Positions 10,713 through 21,630 are shown, counted from the first letter of the stretch. The stretch: 64,000 bases of DNA from Flabesymbios commensalis (GCA_964017125.1 OZ024912.1:62567282-62631281), one strand, 5' to 3'. Notes: generated by a model not told the origin, from the sequence alone. Made by a program: numbers and translations.

Positions 10713-10794
10713 ATGATGATGTTTTGTGAACCCACTCCGCAGGGACTGCCGCCGTATACCAATGGAATGCCGTCAACTATGGACATGATGGATC
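10713..10794 (+). CDS. First coding exon of an unrecognised gene
   Basis: Three consecutive ATGs open a frame reading MMMFCEPTPQGLPPY and ending STMDMMD, 27 codons plus one base, followed at once by the strong donor GTAAGT (10795-10800). Without splicing the frame stops seven codons later. The composition (Met, Pro, Thr, Ser, Tyr, no hydrophobic core) is like the disordered N-terminus of a nuclear or regulatory protein, but I do not recognise the family. The first ATG has C at -3 and the next two have A, so the second or third may serve. The leader from about 10400 has one short upstream ATG frame at 10401. The codons are GC-rich, unlike the surroundings, and the promoter lies 270-430 bases upstream. 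No partner exon was found in this window; intron phase is 1. Confidence 0.5.
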
Positions 10795-10844
10795 GTAAGT
10801 GTCCACTTTTATAATAAACTTCCAAGCTGTGGCCATTCCCACCA

Positions 10845-11047
10845 CGCTGAACTAATTATGTATAAATCATGGAGACCAAAGGTGTTTTTTTCAATTTGAT
10901 ATAATCATAAATGTCTTAGTCAGCTCTTTCCGCTTCATTTGAGTACCCATGTTATGGGTCCACGGCCATCATAAATATTTTAATTTTTTATAAAATATAT
11001 ACGTCAGATTCTGTCTTTATACGTTAGAATCCGACGTCTACAGACCT
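10845..11047 (-). mobile_element. Family C MITE in the candidate first intron
   Basis: Starts CGCTGAACTAATTATG and runs through the reversed tail (CATGGAGACCAAAGG, ACCCATGTTATGGGTCCACG) to a broken GACGTC palindrome. TTAA ends are lost. Confidence 0.65.
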
Positions 11048-11158
11048 AAAAACATGGGGCATATCATTGTCTCCATTTCTCGATTAAGCATACATCAAAA
11101 GCCGCTGTATTTGAAAGTTTAGTTTGCCTTCATCGCAGTAATTCATAGCATTACCCCA

Positions 11159-11409
11159 TTAAAACCTTTCAAGCCAGAATTTACCATTGTCATCTCATCC
11201 ACTACAAGCCGCGAATTGCTGTCGCAATTCTCGCCTTGTAGTGGATGAAGATGATTTGATGTGGTTGACAAATTAAGAAAAGTGTCATGTATCGGTAACC
11301 CTGTTTCATAGAGATTTTCATTATAAAACCCTTAGTTGTAGGAAAAATATGTCTGTTTCCAGGGATGTAAAATGATGCTTTAATGCATCGTGCGGGCTTA
11401 AAGGGTTAA
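11159..11409 (+). mobile_element. Family B TTAA hairpin MITE
   Basis: TTAAAACCTTTCAAGCCAG to GGGCTTAAAGGGTTAA. Tip GAATTGC-TGTC-GCAATTC, so loop TGTC instead of TGCC. It shares its right TTAA with the next element. Confidence 0.85.
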
Positions 11410-11613
11410 AACCTTTCAGCGCGTGGACCGATTTTAGACGTCAGATGAAGTCTAAAGTGGGTCCCCGCACTGAAAGATAAAATATTTATGATGGCCGTAT
11501 AGACCAATAACATACGTATTCAAATGAAGTGGAAATGATGATTTTAAATTGAAAAAATTCCTTTGGTCTCCATAGTTTTTACAATTATATTTCAGCGTTG
11601 TAATAAGAGTTAA
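11406..11613 (+). mobile_element. Family C TTAA MITE sharing TTAA with family B
   Basis: AACCTTTCAGCGCGTGG to TAATAAGAGTTAA. The palindrome is shortened to a single level (TTTAGACGTCAGATGAAG then TCTAAAGTGGG). Confidence 0.8.
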
Positions 11614-12554
11614 TTGTGTTACCATTTATTAAGAATTAAGTATGGGGGAAATAATATGTGCTGCCCATGTTTATTGCGACGATTCACAGAACTATCTAGG
11701 GTAAATATAAACGAGAGGCCCAACGTTCCCATGCAAAACATTATACATTGTGTCATATGTCGCCCATCTTCATCTGTACAGAAATGCCAAAAATAATTCA
11801 AAAGTCTTTTTATTTTATTTGTTTATTTTACTGTAAAAATAGATCATCCAAAATTGTATATTTATAAAATCAAACACTTTATTTTATTATTATTATAATT
11901 ATTGTTTTTCACTATTGATGAACAGTTAAAATACCTAGTAAAACGTTTAAAAAAATTAATAACTTTGGCTTGAATTAGAAAGGATAATAAAATATATTTC
12001 AGAAAGGTGTGGATCACAGAAATAACACTATTTTATAATATTGCTGTATCTTTTTCTGACAAATGCGCGATGCAACCTGATTTTTTCTGTTCACATGTGT
12101 CGCATATATATTCAATTTATGTTACCGTGGTGAACAAATTTTATATATATATATATAATATGGTTATATCATATATTACTATTTGAGTATTTTTCTGTCA
12201 TCATAGCTTCACCTCCTCGTCAGATCATGTTATGAATTTTTATATATTCCATCGTTTATAAAAAAATTGTTGATACCATGGAATTTATCAACCTTAAGCG
12301 ACAAATGATGACGTTGAAGTTTGTCATATGATGCCAACGATTTGTCAATATTTCTGAATAGTCTACATAATTTCTGTTGGAACCGGCTTTTAGAAGTGCG
12401 AATAAAAATGGCCAATATCAGCAGTAGATGCCGTTGGTGCTGCACGGGTTATTAGATTTATTTTTTTAAATAAAATATTTTTCAACTAAAAAAAATATAT
12501 CTCTGTAATAAGCAGACAGTGGTGTTTGTTAGTGAATAAGACTATTTACCACAG
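11614..12554. other. Gene-free AT-rich stretch
   Basis: Long A and T runs and a short AT dinucleotide run near 12140-12165. No gene or repeat family recognised. Confidence 0.5.
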
Positions 12555-12620
12555 CCCTAGCATACAGAGTGTCTATGTGCCACTCATTTGAGTGGCACAT
12601 AGACACTCTGTTTGCTAGGG
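12555..12620. repeat. Near-perfect 32-base palindrome
   Basis: CCCTAGCATACAGAGTGTCT and onward is mirrored by its complement ending GTTTGCTAGGG, with a two-base centre and a single mismatch. The ends CCCTAGCA and TGCTAGGG resemble the outermost bases of family J (CCCAGCA), but the interior differs. Confidence 0.8.
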
Positions 12621-13271
12621 GGGGACTATATATAATACAATATTAGCTTGGTCGTCAGTTGTATCTAGGCCTAGTGTAACCCGTGGGGATCAGTACATTG
12701 ATTATTACGGGGCAGGATGGCTCACTTTCTCACGCTATATCAACATTAGTTTGGAAGAGACTCTTTACACCAGACTTAATTATCTATTCCGTATTGTCGA
12801 AAACAGTACCCGTCAAGGTAGCACTACAAGTATACGGTGTCTGCATAATTACTAGTTCTACTTGATGTAAGATTATATTTATGGTAGGGCTATTATGAAG
12901 GCATATTTACGACTCTGTGGATGATGGAAATGAGGCACGATATTATTATTTTGAGATTTTACAATATAAAGATGGGGCATATAGTTTGTGATTTTATGTA
13001 TTCATCTAGTTAAATATAACTAGATATTGACGTTAAGTCGTGAATATGGATGCTATATTTTACCAGACAGCTGATAAGTTACACCACACAATATGTGATA
13101 TATTTATGTGGTCACAAACATTTCCGCAAAAATATAAAATAACTGCGCAATAGTTGTATTTTCAAATTTGCTAATGGAATCATTTGACTTCCATGTTATT
13201 TGTAAGACTATTCTGCGCAAATATATTTTCTTCACATTCACTCATGGATAAATAAATGACCCGTTTAGATG
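12621..13271. other. Gene-free stretch
   Basis: No supported gene. The minor reading frame near 12683 shows no family resemblance. Confidence 0.45.
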
Positions 13272-13516
13272 CTTCAACTTCGTGGGGACCGTCTTTATAC
13301 GTCAGAATCTGACGTCTGTAGACGTCAGATTCTTACGTATAAAGACGGTCCCCGCACTAGATGAATTTAAATATTTATATTTGCCGTAGACCCATAACAT
13401 AGGTATTCAAATGAAGCGGAAAGACCCGACTATGACATATATGATGATTTCAAATTGAAAGACACTTTTGGTCTCTATGGTTTATACAAAAATATTTCAG
13501 CGTCGTCAGGGTTTAA
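13272..13516 (+). mobile_element. Family C MITE with variant arms
   Basis: The hairpin arms read GACCGTCTTTATACGTC and GACGTATAAAGACGGTC, where most copies have CTTTAGACGTC and its complement: both arms carry the same change. The tail is intact to GTCAGGGTTTAA. The left TTAA is lost. Confidence 0.8.
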
Positions 13517-13856
13517 AATTAATGACCGTGAAGTAAATGTGTTGAATAAGTTATTTATGTATTGAGTAATGTTGTAGTTTTATCCCTATCAGATGACAGG
13601 TGGAGTTTATTATAGCACTATCACCCTGGCACTAACTGGCACAAAGGCTTACCACTATTAAATCAACGGTTTTATTCGCCCGTAGTGTGGAAGTGTTTCT
13701 CGAATTCTAACATGCATGTGTACATTTATCTCGACGTACGATATTCATACATCAGTCCAGGATGTTTACAAAAGCGACTGTGACTTCCATTTATTACATT
13801 CAGTGATAATTATCATCTACCGTCATCTAATGTTGATAATAATAATAATAATGTAG

Positions 13857-13954
13857 AGCAAGAGACGTTGACCCAATGATGGTTTAATATTGTGCCAGCG
13901 CGTAGACGGTAGCATAATATTAAACCAACATTGGGTCAACGTCTCGTTCGTACT
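13857..13954. mobile_element. Family J palindrome
   Basis: AGCAAGAGACGTTGACCC to GTCAACGTCTCGTTCG. The arms carry GGTTTAATATTG and TAATATTAAACC, so the T-to-A change relative to TTTAATGTTG is present on both sides. Confidence 0.75.
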
Positions 13955-14444
13955 GCATAATAATATAATTATACAGACCCCATATACACATCCTAGTTTA
14001 TATAATAAAATATTATCATTTATATGCATAACAATGCATCTATATTATATATATTTTGGAATATAGTTGCTTGAACATAATTATTATGATGCAGCTAGTG
14101 TACACTGTACCACGTTACATAAAACCATTAACACAGAGTTATGTTCCGTCTAATTATAAAAGATTATTGCAAAAATATATCATAGGATCTGATAGGTCCC
14201 TACTGGATATTTCGATCTATTCTTAGAATATCAGACTTTGTCTTCTTCACAGAGAGTTGTACACCTGAGTCGTTGTAGTTTCTGTCCACCCAACACCCTG
14301 CGAGAAAGGAACGGCAACTAATTTAGTTATCCACTGAAATTAATAAAATTGTACTGCATTTCGTACATATTGCTTAAAAATTTACTTTTTATCTGTAGTT
14401 GTTGTTAACTAATTGTCTTTTTTAATTAATTGTGTTTTTTGTGA
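13955..14444. other. Gene-free AT-rich stretch
   Basis: Nothing recognisable except a short TATATTATATATATTTTG run. Confidence 0.5.
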
Positions 14445-14930
14445 CAATTTTAAGGTAAGGCAATTAATTAAATTTAACATTTCAGAATAAACATGAAAAG
14501 TTCACCGCAATGTAGGAATATTAATTTGTTTTTTTTAGTGTGAATTCTAATTTATTACTACAATTTTATTTATTACGCAGTTACATTATGTCCAACAAAT
14601 AAAACCGCATATTTCTCTGTGGATCAAAGTCAAGTAAATGTAACAAAATTTACCTTTATACCTACTGTAACCTCTTCATTGTTTTTGTTTGTGGGAAAAA
14701 TAATAATTTATTTTAATTTTTGTGACAATGTCGAATCAAAAGGTAATTAATTAAATTTAACATTTTAGAATAGTCATGAACAGTTCACTGCAATGTGGAA
14801 ATATTAATTTGTGTTTTATCATGTTTAGTGTGGTCTTAAAAATCCATTACGTCTATTTTATTTAATCGCCATATCGCCAGCAAAATAAAACCCCACATTT
14901 TGCTGCGGATCCAAGTCATAGTACCAAGAG
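14445..14930 (+). repeat. Direct tandem duplication, ~272-base unit
   Basis: Unit one starts TTTTTTGTGACAATTT at 14445 and unit two TTTTTGTGACAATG at 14717. They share TTAATTAAATTTAACATTT, AGTTCAC-GCAATG and ATAAAACC-CA, with many substitutions, so the duplication is old. Unit two stops at CCAAGTCATAG (14931), but the missing remainder of the unit reappears at 16470. Confidence 0.7.
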
Positions 14931-16042
14931 GCTTACTACGGCCGACACAATGCCGTGAGTCAACGTTGTGTTTACTTGCTTTGTCTCTTTATCAGTCACG
15001 TGTTTTTCATATGATAGCCTAATCACTCAGTGTGAATTATTTGTCATAATAATAGACAAAGCTCTTAAAATACTATTTCCGTGTGTCAGCTTTATCATCA
15101 ATTTCGGTTTTAAAATAATATGTGCGCTTGTGAGAGAACATGAATAAAGTAATTGACGTACATGTCATTTATATTTTCGTGCAAAAAAAATTGTAAAGTA
15201 CCGCATGTGTATTACACTTAAGTACAGAGGTAATTTCAACAGTTACCCGTCTCAAATACACTGATTAAAAACACCTCAAAATATACATCCCAGGCCGAGA
15301 GAGCCTCGTGGAAGATAAAAGATTGGAGCTGACGAACTGCACTCTATAAACAAAGGATATTATCATGTTTATAAAAATAGCAAGTTATTTTTTATACGCT
15401 GACTGATTGAGAGTTATATCAACACATCACATTTGGCCAAATAATATTAGATAGAGCTCTGTACATTCTTACAGGATAATACAAATTCTGAAGCTCGTTT
15501 CAATAATCACTGGAATTATTCCAGTACTCCAGAACACCACACTATAGTTAAACACAATTATTAACCTACAATATTTTTCATTATTGCTTTTCCCATGCAG
15601 CTATCTTTCTTTAATTTACTGAAAATAATTCACATTTACCTAAATCGTTTTAATCGCTGGCGATCAAATTTTGACAATGGGTCAAATATTAAGAATTTTA
15701 TTATCAGTCACAAGTAAATTGATAATTTATTTTTTTAACTGTATTGATTTTTACGAAAGAGTGCAGTATTAAATATGATTCATTCTCATTGATCAAACCA
15801 CACTTGGTGGCAGCTGCCTATCTATCTAGCTCTTCTCTGGTACAGTCGGTGAATCTACCCCGAGCCATCTCCGTGGTACGTTGGCCCGTTTTCACCCGGC
15901 ATCACATTATATTGTGAAATGACCGTGATTCACCTCGCACCGGATTCACTGAGCACCTGTAATTAGCCTGAATCCAAGATGGCCGCCATGACCGTGGTTT
16001 AGTACTGACAGAACCCGAGACCTTCAGTAACAGACAGGCCCC

Positions 16043-16146
16043 ATATTCTCGTACCAGTTACGATATATCGTAGGCTACAGATTGGTCGAGATGGCCATTT
16101 CGACCAATCAGAAACCTAAGATATATCGTAACTTGTATGAGAATAC
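16043..16146. mobile_element. Family K hairpin element
   Basis: ATTCTCGTACCAGTTACGAT is mirrored by ATCGTAACTTGTATGAGAAT and the arms meet near GATTGGTCGAGATGGCCATT. The same words (GATACATCGTA, TTCTCGACCAATC) recur at 56178. Confidence 0.75.
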
Positions 16147-16239
16147 GGACCCAGAGATGTGTAAATGCAGCTGCGAGTGTTTTGATTACAGGACGGCCTG
16201 TTCCTCCTTGTTATAACGCTCCTTGACAGCTTCCATGCC

Positions 16240-16425
16240 ATGCCAACTTCTTGGTTCCACTGGATGCCAATTCGCCTCCGGCGCTCTCGGTGGTGTATCA
16301 ACGCCGGGCTGGCGTAGAAGACGCCGTCCCGGCGTTGATACACCGACGAGCCGCGGTTCACCGTCTGCCAACTCGCCTCTGGCACGTTCTCTTGCCGCTA
16401 CTCCCCCCTGGTGGTGGCTCTGAAA
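16240..16425. repeat. GC-rich long hairpin
   Basis: GGTGTATCAACGCCGGG (16292 onward) pairs exactly with CCCGGCGTTGATACACC, with CTGGCGTAGAAGACGCC in the loop. Weaker complementarity extends outward (GCCAATTCGCCTCCGGCGC against GCCAACTCGCCTCTGGCAC is direct, not inverted). Confidence 0.65.
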
Positions 16426-16469
16426 ACCACACAGCACCTGTGCTTGGCGTCTGTCCACTTACATTAGCC

Positions 16470-16531
16470 GTAAATGCAACCAATTTTAACTTTGCACATA
16501 CTGTAACCTCATCATTGTTTTATGTTTCTGG
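16470..16531 (+). repeat. Displaced end of duplication unit two
   Basis: GTAAATGCAACCAATTTTAA and ATACTGTAACCTCATCATTG match GTAAATGTAACAAAATTTAC and CTACTGTAACCTCTTCATTG of unit one at 14635-14680. Confidence 0.65.
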
Positions 16532-16937
16532 AAAAGATGAAAACTTTCATTCTCTCGCAAATTAAACATCCAGACAAATACTAGATATACGCAGTTTGGA
16601 TATCATTTCTTTCTGCATTTTAATTTAAATGCAGGCCCATTATTTATTTACTGACACTTGTTCGGAATTAATTTGTCCCCGACAAAACATGCCAGCTCGT
16701 TTCACGCTGAGTTGCTTGCAATAATATGTATGTTTTTTCCAGTGGTTGGCCTTTTTCAAGACCCACTACAGCAAATTAGAGCCATGAGCACAATCGGCCA
16801 AACTTTTTACATTTTCCTTGGATATTTAAACATACCTGCTGCTTTCCTGGTAATTTTAACGCTTGCGATAATTATGATTTATGACACCGCATTCCAGTAA
16901 GGCTACGCTAATGCAAAATTATATTCACAAAATTATA
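16532..16937. other. Gene-free stretch with a weak open frame
   Basis: A 56-codon frame (16730-16900) would give a protein with one hydrophobic segment at about residues 26-52. It has no recognisable family, and AT-rich DNA yields such frames by chance. Confidence 0.25.
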
Positions 16938-16993
16938 TTCGACGTCGGCCCAATATTCACCCAGCATTGTGTCAATGTATCGTGTTTGCTGGG
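16938..16993. mobile_element. Family J half element
   Basis: ATTCGACGTCGGCCCAATAT through ATCGTGTTTGCTGGG: only the right arm is present. Confidence 0.6.
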
Positions 16994-17118
16994 ATACGAC
17001 AAACATGCCTGACGGTCGCCCAATAAGTTTCGTGTTAACTGTTTCACTGACCGCAATCCGTGAAAATAATACGGTAGATTTTGGATCTGAATTCTGACAT
17101 ATCCTGATGAAGTCCAGG

Positions 17119-17226
17119 CCCAGAAAACACGCCACGTTGAATGAATGGTGGCTTAATGTTTGGCCAGCGTCACAGACGGTGTATGAACATTAACCCAGCA
17201 TTGGCTCAACGTCTGGTGCTCGCTGA
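17119..17226. mobile_element. Family J palindrome
   Basis: CCCAGAAAACACGCCACGTT to CGTCTGGTGCTCGCTGAG. Tip CGTC-ACA-GACG. Confidence 0.75.
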
Positions 17227-18135
17227 GAAAGTAAGTCATTTGATGCGACTGTGTTTTAATCTAGAATCACATCAACATTTTTTCTTACTTTTCGATTTCA
17301 GTATTTTTAAAAGCGACTAATATAAATAACACTTCGTCATATTCCAGTAGGTAATATTATACATCGTTTCTTATTATAATAAAACTAACTAAGGAATATA
17401 TCTAATCGACAACAATTTAATTGTATGAGGGTGACCGTTTACCTGTGCGGAAATGTTTTAAATATTGCGATTTTGGTTGACATGTTTTACATTACTATAT
17501 TTTTAGAGGGAATTTTCGATGAAAAGTATCCTAATTTATTTCGAAAACCAAGTTATAATCACTTGTAATATATGTACTTCTAATATTTCTAGACTGCCTG
17601 GTAGATTTTTACATTTTCGTAGTTTTTTATTGCCGACCCTGGAATAAATATCGATTTAATATAAAGATTTGTATTTTTTAGTCAGCCAAAGTAATGATAT
17701 AAATAAAACGACTTACTACTATTGTTCATACATCCTTGTGTAAATTTTACATGGTGAAATATAAATCACATATATAGCGTACTGGTCAAAGTGATGCACT
17801 TAAATATTTTTTTAAAATATATTGAATACTAAACCTTTACTGTATAAAGCTAAACTTTTTATATAACATCTACTATTAAAAAAAAAAAAGCTACTATTAT
17901 TTATGCATTGACGTCTACATATGCTACAATAGTATTCTATATATTTTGTTACTATAAAGCCTCTTTTGGATAATGTTAACTATTTATGATCACTCAAGTA
18001 AACATTGTGCGTAAATTATGTTTTAATATCTGTAAATATAATCGGCCTAGCACTATAGGGTCCAGTTCATGCTTATTGACCTTCGTCAACGCCGGGGAAA
18101 ATGTATGTGATGAGTCCAAATGTATGTGATTGGTC
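17227..18135. other. Gene-free AT-rich stretch
   Basis: Includes an A run near 17880 and a short imperfect repeat of AATGTATGTGATGAGTCC just before the minisatellite. No gene. Confidence 0.5.
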
Positions 18136-18780
18136 CGAGTCAATGATGAGCCCCGTGCCAATCATGAGCCGGGTGTCAATAATGAGCCCCGCGTCAATGA
18201 TAAGCGGCGTGTCAATGATGAGCCGCGCCGCGTATCAATAATGAGCTCCATGTCAGTAATGAGCCCCGCGTCAGTGACGAGCCGTGCGGCAACAATGAAC
18301 CCCGCGTCAAAGATGAGCCCCGGGTCAATGATAAGCCGCGTGTCAGTGTTGAGCCCCACGTCAGTAATGAGCCCTGCGTCAGTGACGAGTCGTGCGTCAA
18401 TGATGAGCCCCGCGTCAATGATGAGCTGCGTGTTAATAATGAGCCGCGTTTTAGTGATGAGCCGCATGTCAATGATGAGCCCCGCGTCAATAATGAACCT
18501 CACATTAATAATAAACCCCACGTCAGTGATGAGCCCCATGCTAGTACTGAGCCCTGCGTCAGGGATGAGCCGCGCGTAAATCATGAGCCCCGCGTCAATG
18601 ATGAGCCGCGCGTCAATCATGAGCCCCGCGTCAATGATGAGCCGCGTGTCAAGCATGAGCCGCGCTTCAGTGATGAGCCGCATGTCAATGATAAGCCCCG
18701 CGTCAATCTTAAGCCCCACGTCAGTGATGAGCCCCACGTCAGTGATGAGCCCCGCGTCAATAATGAGCCTCGCATCAGGG
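18136..18780 (+). repeat. 18-base minisatellite, about 36 copies
   Basis: The unit is GCGTCAATGATGAGCCCC with frequent changes at the CAATGATG and GCCCCGC positions. Since 18 is a multiple of three, frames stay open on both strands (for example repeats of VNDEPR or MMSPAS), which is a by-product of the period and not evidence of a protein. Two unit variants, GAGCCGCGC and GAGCCCCGC, alternate in parts of the array. Confidence 0.95.
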
Positions 18781-19470
18781 CCGGCTATTTATAGACAGCT
18801 TGCTCGGGGATAGACAGTGAGTGAGACTGGAGGAGGAGGCTACGTGAATTGACAAATCTATATGTCTCCCCACCCCCAGCCCAGCAGTTCATAAAGACGG
18901 GTGCGACCGAGTGCGGGATAACACTACACGGCGCAAAATCAAAGAGCCGCTCGGGATTCACGCAATATGACAACTCTTTCATGTCCGGATAATTTCCAAC
19001 TTGTGCTCGCCGCGTACGGCCCCCAGTCTCGTTGTGTGTGCGTTTTTTTCTGCCAGGCTCCGCATGGGTCTTTCAGGGTGCAAGCGCCGGCTCAGTGCCT
19101 GGCCGGCGTCGGGGACGCCGGCCACGCACTGGGCCGGCGTTGGGCCAACTCTGCTGTTTACCAGGAGCTCGTGGTCAGTCAGACGTGTGTGATAGGAATA
19201 AGCACTGTAGCAGAAATCCAGAGCCCGCGGACGCAGAAGGGGGGGGGGGTGACCTGGTTTATTGGGGCTGTGGACGGTTGGGGGCGCATATTCTATAAAA
19301 GCGGGCAAAAAATCGCTGGCGTAAAATTGGCGAAAACATTTTTTTCGGGTGTATGATTCTGGATGAACCGCCCGCTTTGACTGATGCGCATGAGGGTGAC
19401 TAGCGACAGGGGCGTATGATATCTCGGCGGCGGCGGTGGCGGCGGCGCGGGTTTTTTCACCTTATATCAA
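18781..19470 (+). promoter_or_regulatory. GC-rich island, possible promoter
   Basis: GC and CpG content jump relative to the flanks. It contains a TATA-like word (TATAAAA, 19294-19300, in a GC-rich setting), a G11 run (19239-19249), a GGC repeat (19424-19450) and a hairpin at 19093-19131. No exon with a clear start and donor could be fixed, so the promoter role is an inference from composition. Confidence 0.35.
19093..19131. mobile_element. GC-rich J-like hairpin
   Basis: CAGTGCCTGGCCGGCGTC pairs with GACGCCGGCCACGCACTG with GGG between them. The layout (GGCC, GGCGTC, three-base tip) matches the core of family J with GC substitutions in both arms. Confidence 0.5.
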
Positions 19471-20440
19471 CGTGAAGTGGTAATTTGGGGACGTGGCACT
19501 AAGAGACTCTGTCCACAACTCATGACAGAATGTCCACATAAATTAGTTTAACGATTTTGGAAAGTGCAGCGAAAGTGCGGCCCGAGTACTTCTATGAAGT
19601 ATGAGTACATGTATATGTGGGCGGCCGTCTGCCCTGCGCCAGCCTGTGTTGTCAGGAAACAAATATTCGAGTAATCTAGGCTGAAAACATTATAATGTTT
19701 GGAAATTTTATTTACTCGTCCCAAACACACGTTATTTGTTTTCTATTTGCTAATCAAATTAGAAATTAATTATTGTGTGTTTGTTATTTAAATGTATGAA
19801 GATATTCAAGCACTGAACAAATCTCATTAAAGCAAGATTATATTATTATGTTTGAAGCTGGTTTTTTTAATATTTTTAAATAATTACTAAATTAAAATCA
19901 TTTAACTTGTAAATTTTAGGAAACTGAGTGAAAAAAATATTTATTATTCATGAAGTTTTGACAATATAATAATTTAAGATAAATTTAATATTGTGATTTG
20001 AAAGACGCATATTTTTTTGAAATAGCAGTAATTGTAACTATATATTTATTGCAAGGATGCTAATTGTAAAAACCGACGAGGAAGGTTCATGTATACCTCT
20101 TTTTTTAGTGTACCTCTTTTTTTACCTCATGTGCATCAAAATTTTACAAAGTTAAATTATTATGTACACAAAGTGAGAATATTTCTGTACTATCAGTGAG
20201 TTGTTTGTACACTCAGTGGTCTAATATTAAAAAAACAGGTACAAGTATATAAATATGAATTTTGTATGTATTTTAAATATAATATTTCTCCCACGATGTA
20301 TATGCCGTTCTTACACAACGAGAACAATACATAGAATCCGTATCATGTCATATAATAACCATGGACTTCTACGCAGGAGGAAATCGTTAAAATTATCACC
20401 CCACTGAGTGGTTATGTGTGCTGTAAACTACATGGCTATG
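19471..20440. other. Gene-free AT-rich stretch
   Basis: A short doublet GTACCTCTTTTTTTA at about 20093-20125 and many A/T runs. No gene seen. Confidence 0.5.
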
Positions 20441-20521
20441 TCCCGCGAACGCCAGATGTCGATCCATGGCTGTTTTAATGTGGGTCCAACATTAAAACAG
20501 CAATGGTTGAACGTCTCGCTA
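20441..20521. mobile_element. Family J palindrome lacking its tip
   Basis: TCCCGCGAACGCCAGATG to TTGAACGTCTCGC. The arms GGCTGTTTTAATGTGGG and TCCAACATTAAAACAGC meet directly; the usual GCGTC-NNN-GACGC tip is deleted. Confidence 0.7.
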
Positions 20522-20847
20522 TGTTTTATCGTTCACTTCTCAAGTGTTTGTTCAACATGTTCAGGGCCATTAAAACTACAGCGTCCTCAGCGATGTTTAT
20601 TTGCCCTTCTCTTGTGTAACATTTGATGTATCATAATGTCCACAGCCTACTACTACTGTATCACTGTGGCAAATGTTCTCTCCTGATCTTCTACATTTAC
20701 ATTGTGTCAGACGATCTATCTACCCAGGTTGAACTTATTTTTCTGGGAAAAACTTAAAGCGACTCTGTGAACATTGGTTAGCAAAATTTATATTGTGAAC
20801 AAAAAATATTTTTTGACAGACAGACTGCGAAGTTATTTGTTCTTTTT

Positions 20848-21139
20848 TAGCTCGCCTTTTAATTTTAATTAAAAAAGGTGGGCTATTGCAATTGAAGTTG
20901 GGCGTCGTCGGCGTCGGCGGTAACATTTACTTGTGGGCGCGATAACTTGGAAAGTTTATCATGTATCTTTCCCATATTTGTTCTGCATGTTACAAATGAT
21001 CAGTTCTCGGGCAAGTTCAATAATGGCTGGGAAAAAATTCAAAATGGCCGATTTTTTGCGATTTTTGGCATTTCACGTCAATAATGTGACCATTTTCTTT
21101 TGTTTGAATCTTTTAACAGTAAAGATAGCAAGACAATGT
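20848..21139 (+). mobile_element. Element S, 5'-hairpin repeat related to R
   Basis: TAGCTCGCCTTTTAATTTT opens with a hairpin closed by AAAAAAGGTGGGCTA, followed by GGGCGTCGTCGGCGTCGGCG and, further in, ATTCAAAATGGCCG. Elements R at 50300 and 59314 begin the same way (AGCTCCC to GGGAGCT hairpin) and contain the same ATTCAAAATGGCCG word. The right end is not seen, because a family C element begins at 21140. Confidence 0.55.
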
Positions 21140-21376
21140 TTAACCCTTACAGCGCGGAGATCGAGTTTAGACGTCAAGATCTGACGTCTATGGACGTCAG
21201 ATTATGACGTCTAAACTCGATCCCCGCACTGTAATACTAAAAGTATTTCTAGTGGCCGTAGACCCATAACATAGGTATTCAAATGAAGCGGGAAGAGCTA
21301 ACTAAGACATTTATCATGATTTCAAGTTTTGGTGTCCATGATTTCTATACAATTATTTCAGCGCTTTAAGGGTTAA
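21140..21376 (+). mobile_element. Family C TTAA hairpin MITE
   Basis: Complete, with TTAA on both sides. Outer arms are ATCGAGTTTAGACGTC and GACGTCTAAACTCGAT, a variant of the usual GACTTTAGACGTC carried by both arms. Confidence 0.9.
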
Positions 21377-21540
21377 ATATTAAACCATGGAGACCAAATC
21401 ATCAGAAATGTACTCGTTTAAATGCTATGGGTCTACGACCATTATTAGAAATTGACAATTATTTAAGTGCGGGAATTGACTTAAGATTTTGGACTTTAGA
21501 ATCTGACGTCTTAAGTCGATCCCCACGCCGGAAGGATTAA
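21373..21540 (-). mobile_element. Family C TTAA MITE, tail-to-tail with the previous copy
   Basis: Shares TTAA with the preceding C copy and runs the other way to CGGAAGGATTAA. The interior is partly deleted. Confidence 0.75.
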
Positions 21541-21630
21541 AACCATTTATATTCCAGCATAGCATCACAACAGTTATGAAGAAAATTTCACTACATATTT
21601 AATAGGTGGGATTCGAATAGTCTGTCGCTT

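Larger units (their letters stand above)
14931..16469. other. 1.5 kb block interrupting a duplication unit
   Basis: This block separates the two halves of duplication unit two. GTA is found at both junctions (AGTACCAAG at the left, GCCGTAAATG at the right), which could be a three-base target duplication. Its right half (15.8-16.45 kb) is GC-richer and carries two hairpins. No terminal inverted repeats or coding sequence were seen. Confidence 0.45.

Noticed and set aside
16730-16900. 56-codon frame with a hydrophobic stretch, an acceptor-like TTTTTTCCAG and a GTAAGG donor-like site
   Set aside because: AT-rich DNA gives such frames by chance; the splice-like words do not agree with the frame in a way that yields a recognisable exon.
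18130-18813. Long open frames of 149 to 191 codons on both strands
   Set aside because: They are created by an 18-base tandem repeat, a multiple of three, and have no non-repetitive domain.
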